Source: Phycisphaerae bacterium (GTDB taxonomy: Bacteria > Planctomycetota > Phycisphaerae > Phycisphaerales > SM1A02). Taken from it: a stretch of DNA of 8,405 nucleotides. The stretch spans positions 1-8,405 of the forward strand of contig VGXK01000071.1 of assembly GCA_016873355.1 (NCBI GenBank). Direction: 5' to 3'. Both the position numbers and the translations under genes were made by a program. Below, one piece after another: positions 1 through 6,433 of the stretch. How positions within the stretch are numbered: position 1 is the stretch's first letter; every line of letters begins with the position of its first letter. Below the pieces are notes generated by a model. That model did not search any database. It saw only the letters and a program-made list of their open reading frames with translations, and was not told the DNA's origin.

Positions 1-109
1 CAAGATCCGCCTGCTTCGCCCTCCTTGCCACACTCGTCTCGCCAACGCCAGCTCGCTACGCCTGAGTCGTCACCGCTCTAACTCCGGGCCATCGAACCGG
101 GCGTCGGCC

Positions 110-137
110 TTGACAGGTTCGCGGCAACCCCTATCCT
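110..137 (+). promoter_or_regulatory. Sigma-70-type promoter of rplM-rpsI
   Basis: A perfect -35 hexamer TTGACA (110-115) is followed after 16 bases by TATCCT (132-137), which matches the TATAAT consensus at four of six positions. Transcription would be expected to begin about 6-8 bases downstream, near 143-145, only about 6-8 bases before the rplM ATG at 151. The segment between the -10 and the ATG is pyrimidine-rich and has no Shine-Dalgarno-like purine run. This is the only convincing promoter in the window. I see no gene in bases 1-109 upstream of it. Confidence 0.72.
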
Positions 138-150
138 GCCCGATTCCCCC

Positions 151-597
151 ATGCCCCGGCAGACATTCCATGCCAAGCCCGGCCAGGTGAAGACCTCGTG
201 GCGTCATGTCGACGCTTCGGGCAAGGTCTTGGGCCGTCTCGCGACCGAGGTCGCCACCGTGCTCATGGGCAAGCATCGTCCCGAGTACACGCCGAACGTC
301 GACACCGGGGACGCGGTCATCGTCACGAACGCGGCGAAGATCGTGCTGACCGGCCGCAAGGCCGAGCAGAAGACGCTTCGGCGCTGGTCGGGATATCCCG
401 GCGGACTCAAGGTGGAGACCTACGGCGATCTGCTCACGAGCAATCCCGAGCGCGTGGTCACCGCCGCGATCGTCCGCATGCTGCCCCGAGGCAGGCTCGG
501 TCGCCGCTTCGCCCGCAAGCTTCGAGTCTTCGCGGGAGAACAGCACGGGCACGGCGCGCAGCAGCCGATTCCGATGCAGAACTCTTCCGCTCGCTGA
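151..597 (+). CDS. rplM: Large ribosomal subunit protein L13 (uL13)
   Basis: This encodes ribosomal protein L13, an early-assembly protein of the 50S subunit that binds 23S rRNA. The 148-residue product is slightly longer than the roughly 142-residue E. coli protein and aligns along its whole length. Visible family signatures are the N-terminal TFHAKPGQV, DASGKVLGRLATEVA (21-35), the GKHRPEYTPNVDTGD block (40-54), and the C-terminal MLPRGRLGRRFARKL (110-124) followed by VFAGEQHGHGAQQP (126-139). The ATG at 151 fits because the familiar N-terminus begins within three residues of it. No Shine-Dalgarno sequence precedes this start, and the promoter lies so close that the mRNA is probably nearly leaderless. 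It is followed after 27 bases by rpsI, the usual bacterial L13-S9 order. Confidence 0.97.
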   Translation: MPRQTFHAKPGQVKTSWRHVDASGKVLGRLATEVATVLMGKHRPEYTPNVDTGDAVIVTNAAKIVLTGRKAEQKTLRRWSGYPGGLKVETYGDLLTSNPERVVTAAIVRMLPRGRLGRRFARKLRVFAGEQHGHGAQQPIPMQNSSAR

Positions 598-624
598 GCC
601 GCCCACCGATTTCCGACGCACGCC

Positions 625-1065
625 ATGACCACCCTGCCGACCGACATCGTTTCGACGACCGCTCGAGGCCCCGACGCCCGCGGCTGGTGGTGGGCCACCG
701 GTCGCCGCAAGACCGCGGTGGCCAGGCTTCGCATCAAGTCGGGCAAGGGCGACTTCACGATCAACGACCGGCCCTTCGAGTCGTTCTTCGTGGAGGAGCG
801 TGATCGCAAGGCGATCGGCGCCGTGCTCGACAAGACCGGCACGCGGGGGAAGATCGACATCAAGGCGAGCACCACCGGCGGCGGATTCACCGGCCAGGCC
901 GGTGCGGTAATCCTGGCGCTCGGACGGGCCCTTCTCGCCTTCGACGCGAACCTCGAGCCGATCCTCCGCGAGGGCGGCTACCTGACCCGCGACGCCCGCA
1001 AGGTGGAGCGCAAGAAGTACGGTCAGGCCGGCGCGCGTCGCCGCTTCCAGTTCAGCAAGCGCTGA
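625..1065 (+). CDS. rpsI: Small ribosomal subunit protein S9 (uS9)
   Basis: This encodes ribosomal protein S9 of the 30S head, whose C-terminal tail reaches toward the P-site tRNA. The 146-residue product has the family signatures ATGRRKTAVARL (24-35), TGGGFTGQAGA (84-94), YLTRDARKVERKKYG (119-133), and the conserved terminal ARRRFQFSKR with its final basic residue. About 15-20 N-terminal residues precede the conserved core, a modest extension compared with the E. coli protein. The ATG at 625 is the first plausible start after rplM. The spacer of 27 bases has no clear Shine-Dalgarno sequence, so initiation may depend on coupling or on an SD-independent mode. It is cotranscribed with rplM and ends 82 bases from the convergent sigma-like gene. 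Confidence 0.97.
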   Translation: MTTLPTDIVSTTARGPDARGWWWATGRRKTAVARLRIKSGKGDFTINDRPFESFFVEERDRKAIGAVLDKTGTRGKIDIKASTTGGGFTGQAGAVILALGRALLAFDANLEPILREGGYLTRDARKVERKKYGQAGARRRFQFSKR

Positions 1066-1068
1066 GTT

Positions 1069-1086
1069 CGTCGACGATCGTCGACG
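1069..1086. terminator. Perfect 18-bp palindrome in the convergent gap, possible bidirectional terminator
   Basis: CGTCGACGATCGTCGACG is identical to its own reverse complement and begins 3 bases after the rpsI TGA. As RNA it could form a 7-bp stem closed by a GATC tetraloop from either strand. No U-tract follows on either side, so it is not a classic intrinsic terminator. Its place between two convergent genes fits a transcript-end or 3'-end-protecting hairpin, but a protein-binding palindrome is equally possible. Confidence 0.35.
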
Positions 1087-1147
1087 TGGCGGCACTGCGC
1101 GCCGATCGCCGCTCGAACCGGGCGACCCCCTTTCGCCGCACCGGCGT

Positions 1148-2905
1148 TCATGCCGTGCCGAACTTGGCCCAGGCGTCGGTCAGGCGCCGCTGGAGCAGCG
1201 ACGGCGACACCGCCTCCTCCCTGGCCAGCTCGCGCACCGTCAGGGGCGGCGAGCCGTTCCAGCCGAAGCGGCGCTCGAGCAGCGAGCGCTCGACCCGCGG
1301 AAGCGACGCGGCCCGCTCGGCGCATCGACACCACGAATTCGCGGCGTCGCGCCACGGTTCGACGAGCGCCTCGAGATCCACGCGAGGCGGCGTCCGCCCC
1401 GGCACGCGCGCAATCGCGCGACGCTCGAGCGCGACGATCGGACTCCGCGCCAACTCCCGATCGACCACGAGCGCGGCGTGGCGAGCCACCCGGAGGCGCG
1501 CTTCGGCGGCTTCGAGCGAGTCGGCGGCGTCGATCGCCGCCATCGTCACCGCCCCCACGCGCCGCAGCGCCGACGCGAGAGCGTGCTCCGCGATCGACGC
1601 GAGCGGCGCGCGGAGCATCGCCTCGAGTCGACCGAGCGCCGCCGGAAGGCAGTGGACGAGCAGCGTTCTCCGCAGCAGGCACGCGAAGCGAAGGTCGGTC
1701 TCGATGCGGTCGAGCGCATGGCTCGTGGGCGCGGCCGGCAGCGCCGCGATTCCGCGCGACGCGCGCCAGAGCAGGAATCGCATCGCGACGAGGCGCCGAC
1801 ACGCGTCGAGTTCGCCCGTGCGACCGACGATCGAGATCGGCGGCGTCCGCTCGAGCAGCGTCGCGGACTCGTCGGGAAGCGGGCGCGAGTGCAGCCCGTG
1901 CCGGATCGATTCGGGCGCAAGCAGCACCTCCTCCGCCATCGGCAGCTCGAAGGTGGGCAGCAGTTCGACGCGCGGCAGCGAGAGTGCGCGGAGCGCCGCG
2001 CGGCGTCCCGCGTTCACGGCACGCCAGGTGGCCGCCTTGTCGCGCCCGATGCGACGCGCGATGCGGCGCGGATCGATCCCGCGGCGCCAGGCTCGGAAGG
2101 CAAGCCGAACGTCTTCCCGGGCGCGGCGCCGTCGGCGGCCGAAGGGAAGGTCCGTCGACGCGAGGAACCGGCGAACGCGCCGAGGTTCGAGCGACTGCCG
2201 TTCGGCCAGGATCGAGATCGCTTCCGCCAGCGCCATCGGGCGCTCGCGCGCCAGCTGCTCGGCAGCGGTCCGCATCGAGGCGCGCTGCTCGTCGGAGAGT
2301 TCCGACGCTCGGCGCCGCATCGGACGATCGGCCAGGCGCCGCGAGCGGAAGCGCTCGAGCGACTCGAGGTAGCAGCCCACGCGTCGCGACCCGGAGCGGG
2401 CGGCCGTGCTCGCATCCGCTTCCGCATCCGCGCCCGCGCCATCGCCCGCGCCATCGCCCGCGCCATCGCCCGCGCCCGCGCCCGCCGCGCCGAATTCGAT
2501 CCAGTGCACCGGCAATCCAAGGTCGCGGTAGCGAAGCAGCGATCGCGTGGAGACGCCGGCGATCCGCGCCGCGTGCTCGAGCGTGACGGCGCCGCCGGGA
2601 CGATCGTCGGCGCGAAGGCCGAGTCGCTCGCTCACCAGCTCGACGAAGGTCGAGAGGTCCCGAAGCAGCGCCTGGCCGACGAGTCCGCCGGCGGCGGAGT
2701 CGTCCTCGTCGTCGGACGACTCGGGACGGAAGCCGGTGACCTCGCGGATCACGCTCGAGCGCTCGTAGACGCTCATCGGCTCGAGCCGCATCGCGAGCGC
2801 CTCGGCCGCGAGCATCTGCCGTCGAAGCGACTCCGCCGGCGCGAACCGCACGCCGTCGTACAGCGCCTTGAGTGCCGCCGTTCGAAAGCGAGGCCGACGC
2901 GGCAC
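1148..2905 (-). CDS. Divergent sigma-70-like protein with MerR-like helix-turn-helix
   Basis: A 585-residue predicted DNA-binding protein, probably a transcription regulator or divergent sigma factor. Residues 107-137 (VTLEHAARIAGVSTRSLLRY onward) look like a MerR-type helix-turn-helix. Residues 139-166 form a Gly/Ala/Asp/Glu low-complexity linker. Residues 275-305 (IDPRRIARRIGRDKAATWRA) look like a second helix-turn-helix. PTFELPMAEEVLLAPE (317-332) and the GRTGELDACRRLVAMRFLLW stretch (361-380) resemble segments preceding region 2 in planctomycetal sigma factors, a comparison made from memory. Residues 536-582, from LPRVERSLLERRFGW through PPLTVRELAREEAVSP, closely follow sigma region 4. 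The expected region 2 block (about 400-490) is only weakly recognisable, so core polymerase binding and -10 recognition are uncertain. The GTG start lies 3 bp past the mqnA stop, with GAGGT 5 bases upstream. It is very Arg/Ala-rich. Confidence 0.62.
   Translation of the reverse strand: MPRRPRFRTAALKALYDGVRFAPAESLRRQMLAAEALAMRLEPMSVYERSSVIREVTGFRPESSDDEDDSAAGGLVGQALLRDLSTFVELVSERLGLRADDRPGGAVTLEHAARIAGVSTRSLLRYRDLGLPVHWIEFGAAGAGAGDGAGDGAGDGAGADAEADASTAARSGSRRVGCYLESLERFRSRRLADRPMRRRASELSDEQRASMRTAAEQLARERPMALAEAISILAERQSLEPRRVRRFLASTDLPFGRRRRRAREDVRLAFRAWRRGIDPRRIARRIGRDKAATWRAVNAGRRAALRALSLPRVELLPTFELPMAEEVLLAPESIRHGLHSRPLPDESATLLERTPPISIVGRTGELDACRRLVAMRFLLWRASRGIAALPAAPTSHALDRIETDLRFACLLRRTLLVHCLPAALGRLEAMLRAPLASIAEHALASALRRVGAVTMAAIDAADSLEAAEARLRVARHAALVVDRELARSPIVALERRAIARVPGRTPPRVDLEALVEPWRDAANSWCRCAERAASLPRVERSLLERRFGWNGSPPLTVRELAREEAVSPSLLQRRLTDAWAKFGTA
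2431..2478 (-). repeat. 12-bp tandem repeat inside the sigma-like gene
   Basis: Three perfect head-to-tail copies of the plus-strand unit CGCCCGCGCCAT occupy 2431-2442, 2443-2454 and 2455-2466. A fourth copy at 2467-2478 differs only in its last two bases. The unit is a multiple of three, so copy changes keep the reading frame. On the coding strand it encodes repeated Gly-Asp-Gly-Ala units in the linker at about residues 143-158, between the MerR-like domain and the rest of the protein. Confidence 0.9.
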
Positions 2906-2908
2906 CGG

Positions 2909-3850
2909 CTACCTCGCGCCGATCGCCGGCTCCGCGGAGGCACGCTCCGCCGTCGCCGCCGCGGTCGAGTCCGATGTCGATGCACCGCCCGAGCCTGCCG
3001 GCGCCGCCGGCGTGCTCCAGGGCCGAAGCGCCTCCGCGAGCTCGCGATCGCCCGTCGCAAGCCCGTGCGCCGTCGCCTTCGAGAGGAAGAGCTCGAGTGC
3101 CCGCGCCTGGGGAGCCGCGTACTCGAAGTCGAGCAGCTCGCCGAGATAGCGCCGCGCCGTCTCGACCTCGAACCCGTGCGCCCGCGCGTGCGCCGACGCG
3201 ATTTCGTCGATGCGATGTCGATTCGCGCGGCGGCGATGATCGAGAATCGCGGCCACGGTGCGCAGCCGCGCCGACTCCGTCGGCGTGCGCTCCCGAGGCG
3301 CCATCCAGATCGCGAAGACGAAGGGCGCTCCCGTCATCTCGCGCCACGCCTCGCCGAGATCGAGTCGGTGCGGGAACTCGTCGTCGCGCGGCGCATGATC
3401 GACCGCCTTGTCGCCGATGAGCAGGATCGCCTCGCATTCCGCGCGGTCGTCGCGATCGTCGTCGTAGGAACGCACGACGGGCGACGCGCCGTAGCGCTCG
3501 CGAAGGATGATCTGCGCCAGCGCGACGGAGGTGTGGCTCTCGCGGTCCGCATCGAGCCGGGCGATCTCGCCGAGCGGGCGCCGCGAGAAGAGCCGCACCG
3601 TGAGCGTCTCGCCGTGGCACGACAGGCAGCCGACGGGAACGATCTCGAGCGAGCGCCGGCTTCGCAGCAGGTCGATCGAGGAGCCGAGCGCAAGCTGCAC
3701 CTCGCCCGCGTCGAGCAGATCGACGAGCCGGGCGGGAACCTCGTGACGAAGTTCGATGCCCGCGAGCCGCTCGAGTCCGTCGATGAGCGGCAGCGTGTTC
3801 AGGTACCGCACGACGCCGATGCGGAAACGCTCTCCCGTCTCGCCTTGCAT
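2909..3850 (-). CDS. mqnA: Chorismate dehydratase MqnA (futalosine pathway of menaquinone synthesis)
   Basis: MqnA removes water from chorismate to give 3-[(1-carboxyvinyl)oxy]benzoate, the first step of the futalosine route to menaquinone; it acts in the cytoplasm. The 313-residue product shows the family pattern throughout: IGVVRYLNTLPLIDGL (11-26), LVDLLDAGEVQLALGSSIDL (42-61), GETLTVRLFSRRPL (80-93), SHTSVALAQIILRERYG (105-121), AILLIGDKAV (141-150), and LDLGEAWREMTGAPFVFAIW (163-182). It is longer than the usual 270-290 residues because of a low-complexity Ser/Ala/Gly/Thr tail from about 280. C75 and C78 form a CxxC (GCLSCHG). The ATG at 3850 gives a natural N-terminus; no Shine-Dalgarno site is visible. 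A 97-bp gap separates it from the polyketide synthase upstream, and the sigma-like gene follows after 3 bp. No other futalosine gene lies in the window. Confidence 0.92.
   Translation of the reverse strand: MQGETGERFRIGVVRYLNTLPLIDGLERLAGIELRHEVPARLVDLLDAGEVQLALGSSIDLLRSRRSLEIVPVGCLSCHGETLTVRLFSRRPLGEIARLDADRESHTSVALAQIILRERYGASPVVRSYDDDRDDRAECEAILLIGDKAVDHAPRDDEFPHRLDLGEAWREMTGAPFVFAIWMAPRERTPTESARLRTVAAILDHRRRANRHRIDEIASAHARAHGFEVETARRYLGELLDFEYAAPQARALELFLSKATAHGLATGDRELAEALRPWSTPAAPAGSGGASTSDSTAAATAERASAEPAIGAR
2911..2915 (-). promoter_or_regulatory. Shine-Dalgarno site for the sigma-like gene, overlapping the mqnA stop
   Basis: On the minus strand GAGGT lies 5 bases before the GTG start at 2905, and its last base is the first base of the mqnA TAG stop (2911-2909). 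It supports the GTG as the start and implies that ribosomes finishing mqnA feed the downstream gene. It stands out because rplM, rpsI, mqnA and the flavoenzyme have no clear Shine-Dalgarno site. Confidence 0.6.
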
Positions 3851-3947
3851 GCGGGCACGATAGTGGCACGAATGCGGCTTCGCTTGCAGGCTGCCGCCCT
3901 GCGCCGTCGGAACCCCGGCAAATCACGCCGGCGCCGCGCCGAACTGC

Positions 3948-5210
3948 TCAGGAACGAGTCGACGCCCGCAGCTCGACGAGGTCGATCGTCAGGCCGGGAC
4001 CGAACGCGACGAGCGATGCGTCGCCCCGTCCGCCGCGCCGCCTCCAGCGCTCGAGCACGAAGAGCACGGTGGCGGAGCTCATGTTGCCGCACTCGCGCAG
4101 CACGCCGCGCGAGTCGCCGATCGCACCGCGCGATCCCGTGGGAATCGCCGCCTCGACGGCGTCGATCACCGCGGGCCCGCCGGGATGGAGCAGCACCGTC
4201 GACTGCGCGAGCGAGAGCTCGGCGAGCGACGCGGCGAGCGATCCGGGCACGTCGCGCGACAGCGTCATCTCGAAGCCGCGATCGGTGACGGTCCAGCTCA
4301 TCGCGTCGAGCGTGCCCTCGATCGTGCGCGAACGCCCGGGGAGGACCGCGAGCGAACCCGAGTCGATCGAGCCCCGCACGGCGCCTTCTCCGGCGCGCGG
4401 TTCGTGATCGACGGCGTCCCGGTCGGCCCCGCCCTCGCCGACCACCGCCGCCGCGGCGCCGTCGGCGAAGAGCGCGCTCGCCACCAGGTTCTGCGGATCG
4501 CGATCGTTCCTCAGATGCAGCGAGCAGAGCTCGACGCAGACGACGAGCGACACGGCGCCTCGCTCGGCGCCGGCGTGCGCCGCGGCGGCGCGCAATCCGC
4601 ACACGCCGCCGAAACAGCCCATGAATCCGATCTGCGAGGTGCGCACGCCCGCATCGAGCGCGAGCGCCGAGACGAGCCGGCGCGGCACGCCCGGCGCGGA
4701 GAAGCCGGTGCAGGTGACGACCACGAGATCGGTCACCTGCGACGCGCTCATGCCCGCGTCGTCGAGCGCGCGACGGGCCGCCGTCGCGGCGAGCTTCGTC
4801 GCGTGCGCGTCGAAGAGCTCCATTCGCGCGGCCGTCGACAGCGGCAGCACCTCGCCGAGCGAGATCACAGCGTGCCGTCGCTCGATCGAAGTGCCGCGCC
4901 AGATCCGCTCCCAGCGGGTTCGCTCCGCGCCGCGCAGGCCGAGCATCGCCGCGATCTGCTCGCAGACTTCCGACTGCGGACGCGCACGCGCCGGCAGGGC
5001 CGTGCCGAGACCGAGCAGCCGGGGTGCGGGGCGATCGCCCGAGCGCTCGCGCCGCTCGGAGCGCAATCTCGTGGCCGCATCCGCGACGGCGCCATCGCCC
5101 GAGCCCGCGCTCGAGCCCCCGCCCGAGCCCCCGCCCGCGCCTGCGCTCCGGCGATCGCGCACCGTCGTACCCGCGCCCGCGTCGACGCTTCCGCGTTCGC
5201 TCCGGTTCAC
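3948..5210 (-). CDS. Type III polyketide synthase (chalcone/stilbene synthase family)
   Basis: A homodimeric ketosynthase of the chalcone synthase family, which extends an acyl-CoA starter with malonyl-CoA and cyclises the product, typically to a pyrone, resorcinol or naphthol. With the GTG start at 5210 it has 420 residues. The catalytic triad is complete: C199 in GFMGCFGG, H342 in LLHPGGPAVID, and N376 in CGNMSSAT. VTCTGFSAPG (165-174), LFADGAAAAVVG (247-258) and VAFGPGLTID (401-410) are further family motifs. The GTG overlaps the upstream flavoenzyme stop as GTGA, which is why I chose it. The first 60 or so residues are Gly/Ser/Arg-rich and outside the known fold. A TTG at 5066 would give 372 residues, nearer the family norm, and cannot be excluded. 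Starter unit and product cannot be read from sequence. Confidence 0.92.
   Translation of the reverse strand: MNRSERGSVDAGAGTTVRDRRSAGAGGGSGGGSSAGSGDGAVADAATRLRSERRERSGDRPAPRLLGLGTALPARARPQSEVCEQIAAMLGLRGAERTRWERIWRGTSIERRHAVISLGEVLPLSTAARMELFDAHATKLAATAARRALDDAGMSASQVTDLVVVTCTGFSAPGVPRRLVSALALDAGVRTSQIGFMGCFGGVCGLRAAAAHAGAERGAVSLVVCVELCSLHLRNDRDPQNLVASALFADGAAAAVVGEGGADRDAVDHEPRAGEGAVRGSIDSGSLAVLPGRSRTIEGTLDAMSWTVTDRGFEMTLSRDVPGSLAASLAELSLAQSTVLLHPGGPAVIDAVEAAIPTGSRGAIGDSRGVLRECGNMSSATVLFVLERWRRRGGRGDASLVAFGPGLTIDLVELRASTRS
5089..5149 (-). repeat. Low-complexity GC repeat in the polyketide synthase N-terminus
   Basis: An imperfect repeat based on units such as GAGCCCCCGCCC (plus strand) encodes the Gly/Ser-rich stretch around residues 21-41 of the polyketide synthase. 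It begins with GCGCCATCGCCC at 5089-5100, a permutation of the 12-bp unit tandemly repeated at 2431-2478. The third codon positions on the coding strand remain mostly G or C, which is compatible with translation. Confidence 0.6.
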
Positions 5211-6433
5211 GCCGCCACCACCCGTCGCACGATCGCGCCCGGAAGGATTGGAATCGAGCCCGCCGCTCGCAGCAGAGTGGCCACGGCGGACCGCCGCCCC
5301 GCCGCCGCCCCGACGCCGCCGAGCCAGCGAAGCCGGCGCTGGCGGCCCGCGAACCTCGCGCGATGCGCGGCCGCGTATCGATCCGCTGCGCACTCATCCC
5401 AGCGCTCGGTGGCGATCACATGGCTGGCGAGCAGTTCGGCGCCTTCGAACGCCCACGCCATTCCCTCGCCGGTGAACGGCTCCTCGTACCCGGCCGCGTC
5501 GCCGACCAGCGCCACGCCCGGCGCATTCGGCGCGGCAACGCCCTGGGCGAGCGCCACGCGTGCCGGTCGCCACGGCAGCGGTCCGGTCGCGTGCATCGTC
5601 GACGCGATGCTCGAATGCGCGCCGACGATCGATCCGTCGCACGGCAGCGCCTCGAGAAGCGGCCGAAGCGCGACGCTCGCCAGCGCCCAGCGCCGAATCA
5701 CTTCGAGCGGCGACGACGACTCCCGCGTGCGCCCGCGATCGATGAGTGCGGCGACGACCACGCGATCCTCGCTCCGCACGAGACCGAGATAGCCGCCTCG
5801 TGCCAGGTGGATCTCGATGCTCCGCTCCGGCACGCCGATCGAGTCGCCGACTGCGGCCGAGATGGACCATGAGACGCCGTAGCGGCGCAACCCCGCGCTT
5901 CGGTACGGCGCGGCGCTGCGGCGCTCGCGCCACGACGCGGTCGATGCTGCCATTCCGAACGCCCGGGCCACGCCGCTGCCCACGCCGTCGGCGCCGATCA
6001 CCAGCGCGGACTCGAGTTCCGCGCCGCACGCGCGGCTCGACGCCCGGAAGTCGCGCGTGATCGTTGCGGCGCCTTCGACGACGACGGCGCCGGACTCCCT
6101 CGCGACCCGACGCAGCGCCGCGTCCATTCGCGCCCGATCGACGATCCATCCGGCGCGATCACCGAGCGACTCGTCGAGCATGAGCACGCCCGTCGAATCG
6201 TGCAGGCGCCAGCGCTGCGTGCATGCCGAGGCCGCGTGCGCCACGACGCCGCGAAGCCCGAGTCGATCGAGCGTCGAGAGCGCTCGCGGCGCCAGGCAGC
6301 AGCCGCAGCACTTCGATTGCGTTTCCGCGCGACCCTCGAAGAGCGTCACCTCGCGTCCCGATCGCGCCAGCATTGCGGCCGCCGTCGCCCCCGCGGGCCC
6401 GCCGCCGACGATCACGATCGGATCGGGCCTCAT
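5207..6433 (-). CDS. FAD-dependent oxidoreductase, geranylgeranyl reductase/aromatic hydroxylase type
   Basis: A 408-residue flavoprotein of the group-A monooxygenase/geranylgeranyl reductase fold, likely to hydroxylate, oxidise or reduce the product of the adjacent polyketide synthase. IVIVGGGPAGATAAAMLARS (6-25) is the dinucleotide-binding Rossmann motif, with E33 ending the second strand. WIVDRARMDAALRR (96-109) and VIGADGVGSGVAR (145-157) match the mid-protein FAD/NADPH motif, and ALVGDAAGYEEPFTGEGMAW (308-327) is the GD motif that contacts FAD ribityl and phosphate. A cysteine cluster, KCCGCCLAP, lies at 41-49 where relatives carry CGG-type motifs. The ATG at 6433 overlaps the kinase stop as ATGA, and its TGA overlaps the polyketide synthase GTG. 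No Shine-Dalgarno site is visible, and the start lies in a predicted hairpin. Whether it acts as a hydroxylase or a reductase is unresolved. Confidence 0.86.
   Translation of the reverse strand: MRPDPIVIVGGGPAGATAAAMLARSGREVTLFEGRAETQSKCCGCCLAPRALSTLDRLGLRGVVAHAASACTQRWRLHDSTGVLMLDESLGDRAGWIVDRARMDAALRRVARESGAVVVEGAATITRDFRASSRACGAELESALVIGADGVGSGVARAFGMAASTASWRERRSAAPYRSAGLRRYGVSWSISAAVGDSIGVPERSIEIHLARGGYLGLVRSEDRVVVAALIDRGRTRESSSPLEVIRRWALASVALRPLLEALPCDGSIVGAHSSIASTMHATGPLPWRPARVALAQGVAAPNAPGVALVGDAAGYEEPFTGEGMAWAFEGAELLASHVIATERWDECAADRYAAAHRARFAGRQRRLRWLGGVGAAAGRRSAVATLLRAAGSIPILPGAIVRRVVAA

Noticed and set aside
84..105. tRNA T-arm-like GGTTCGA on the minus strand
   Set aside because: The flanking bases do not form a 5-bp T stem, and no acceptor or anticodon arm can be drawn.
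2431..2478. CRISPR-like repeat array
   Set aside because: The 12-bp units are contiguous without spacers, are in frame within a gene, and encode a simple linker.
3851..3947. Promoter or terminator in the gap between the polyketide synthase and mqnA
   Set aside because: A TATCGT word lies near the mqnA start, but no acceptable -35 element is found at 16-18 bp. A 5-bp GC stem (3915-3919 with 3927-3931) has no U-tract. Neither is strong enough to call.
1023..4288. Very long open frames (over 900 codons) on both strands across the sigma-like and mqnA genes
   Set aside because: They are out-of-frame or antisense readings of GC-rich coding DNA. Their translations are dominated by Arg, Ala and Gly with no family motif, whereas the called genes show clear motifs and sensible stop/start junctions.
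4185..5872. Plus-strand open frames opposite the polyketide synthase and flavoenzyme
   Set aside because: They are antisense shadows with low-complexity Arg/Ala composition. The minus strand holds complete catalytic motifs over the same bases.
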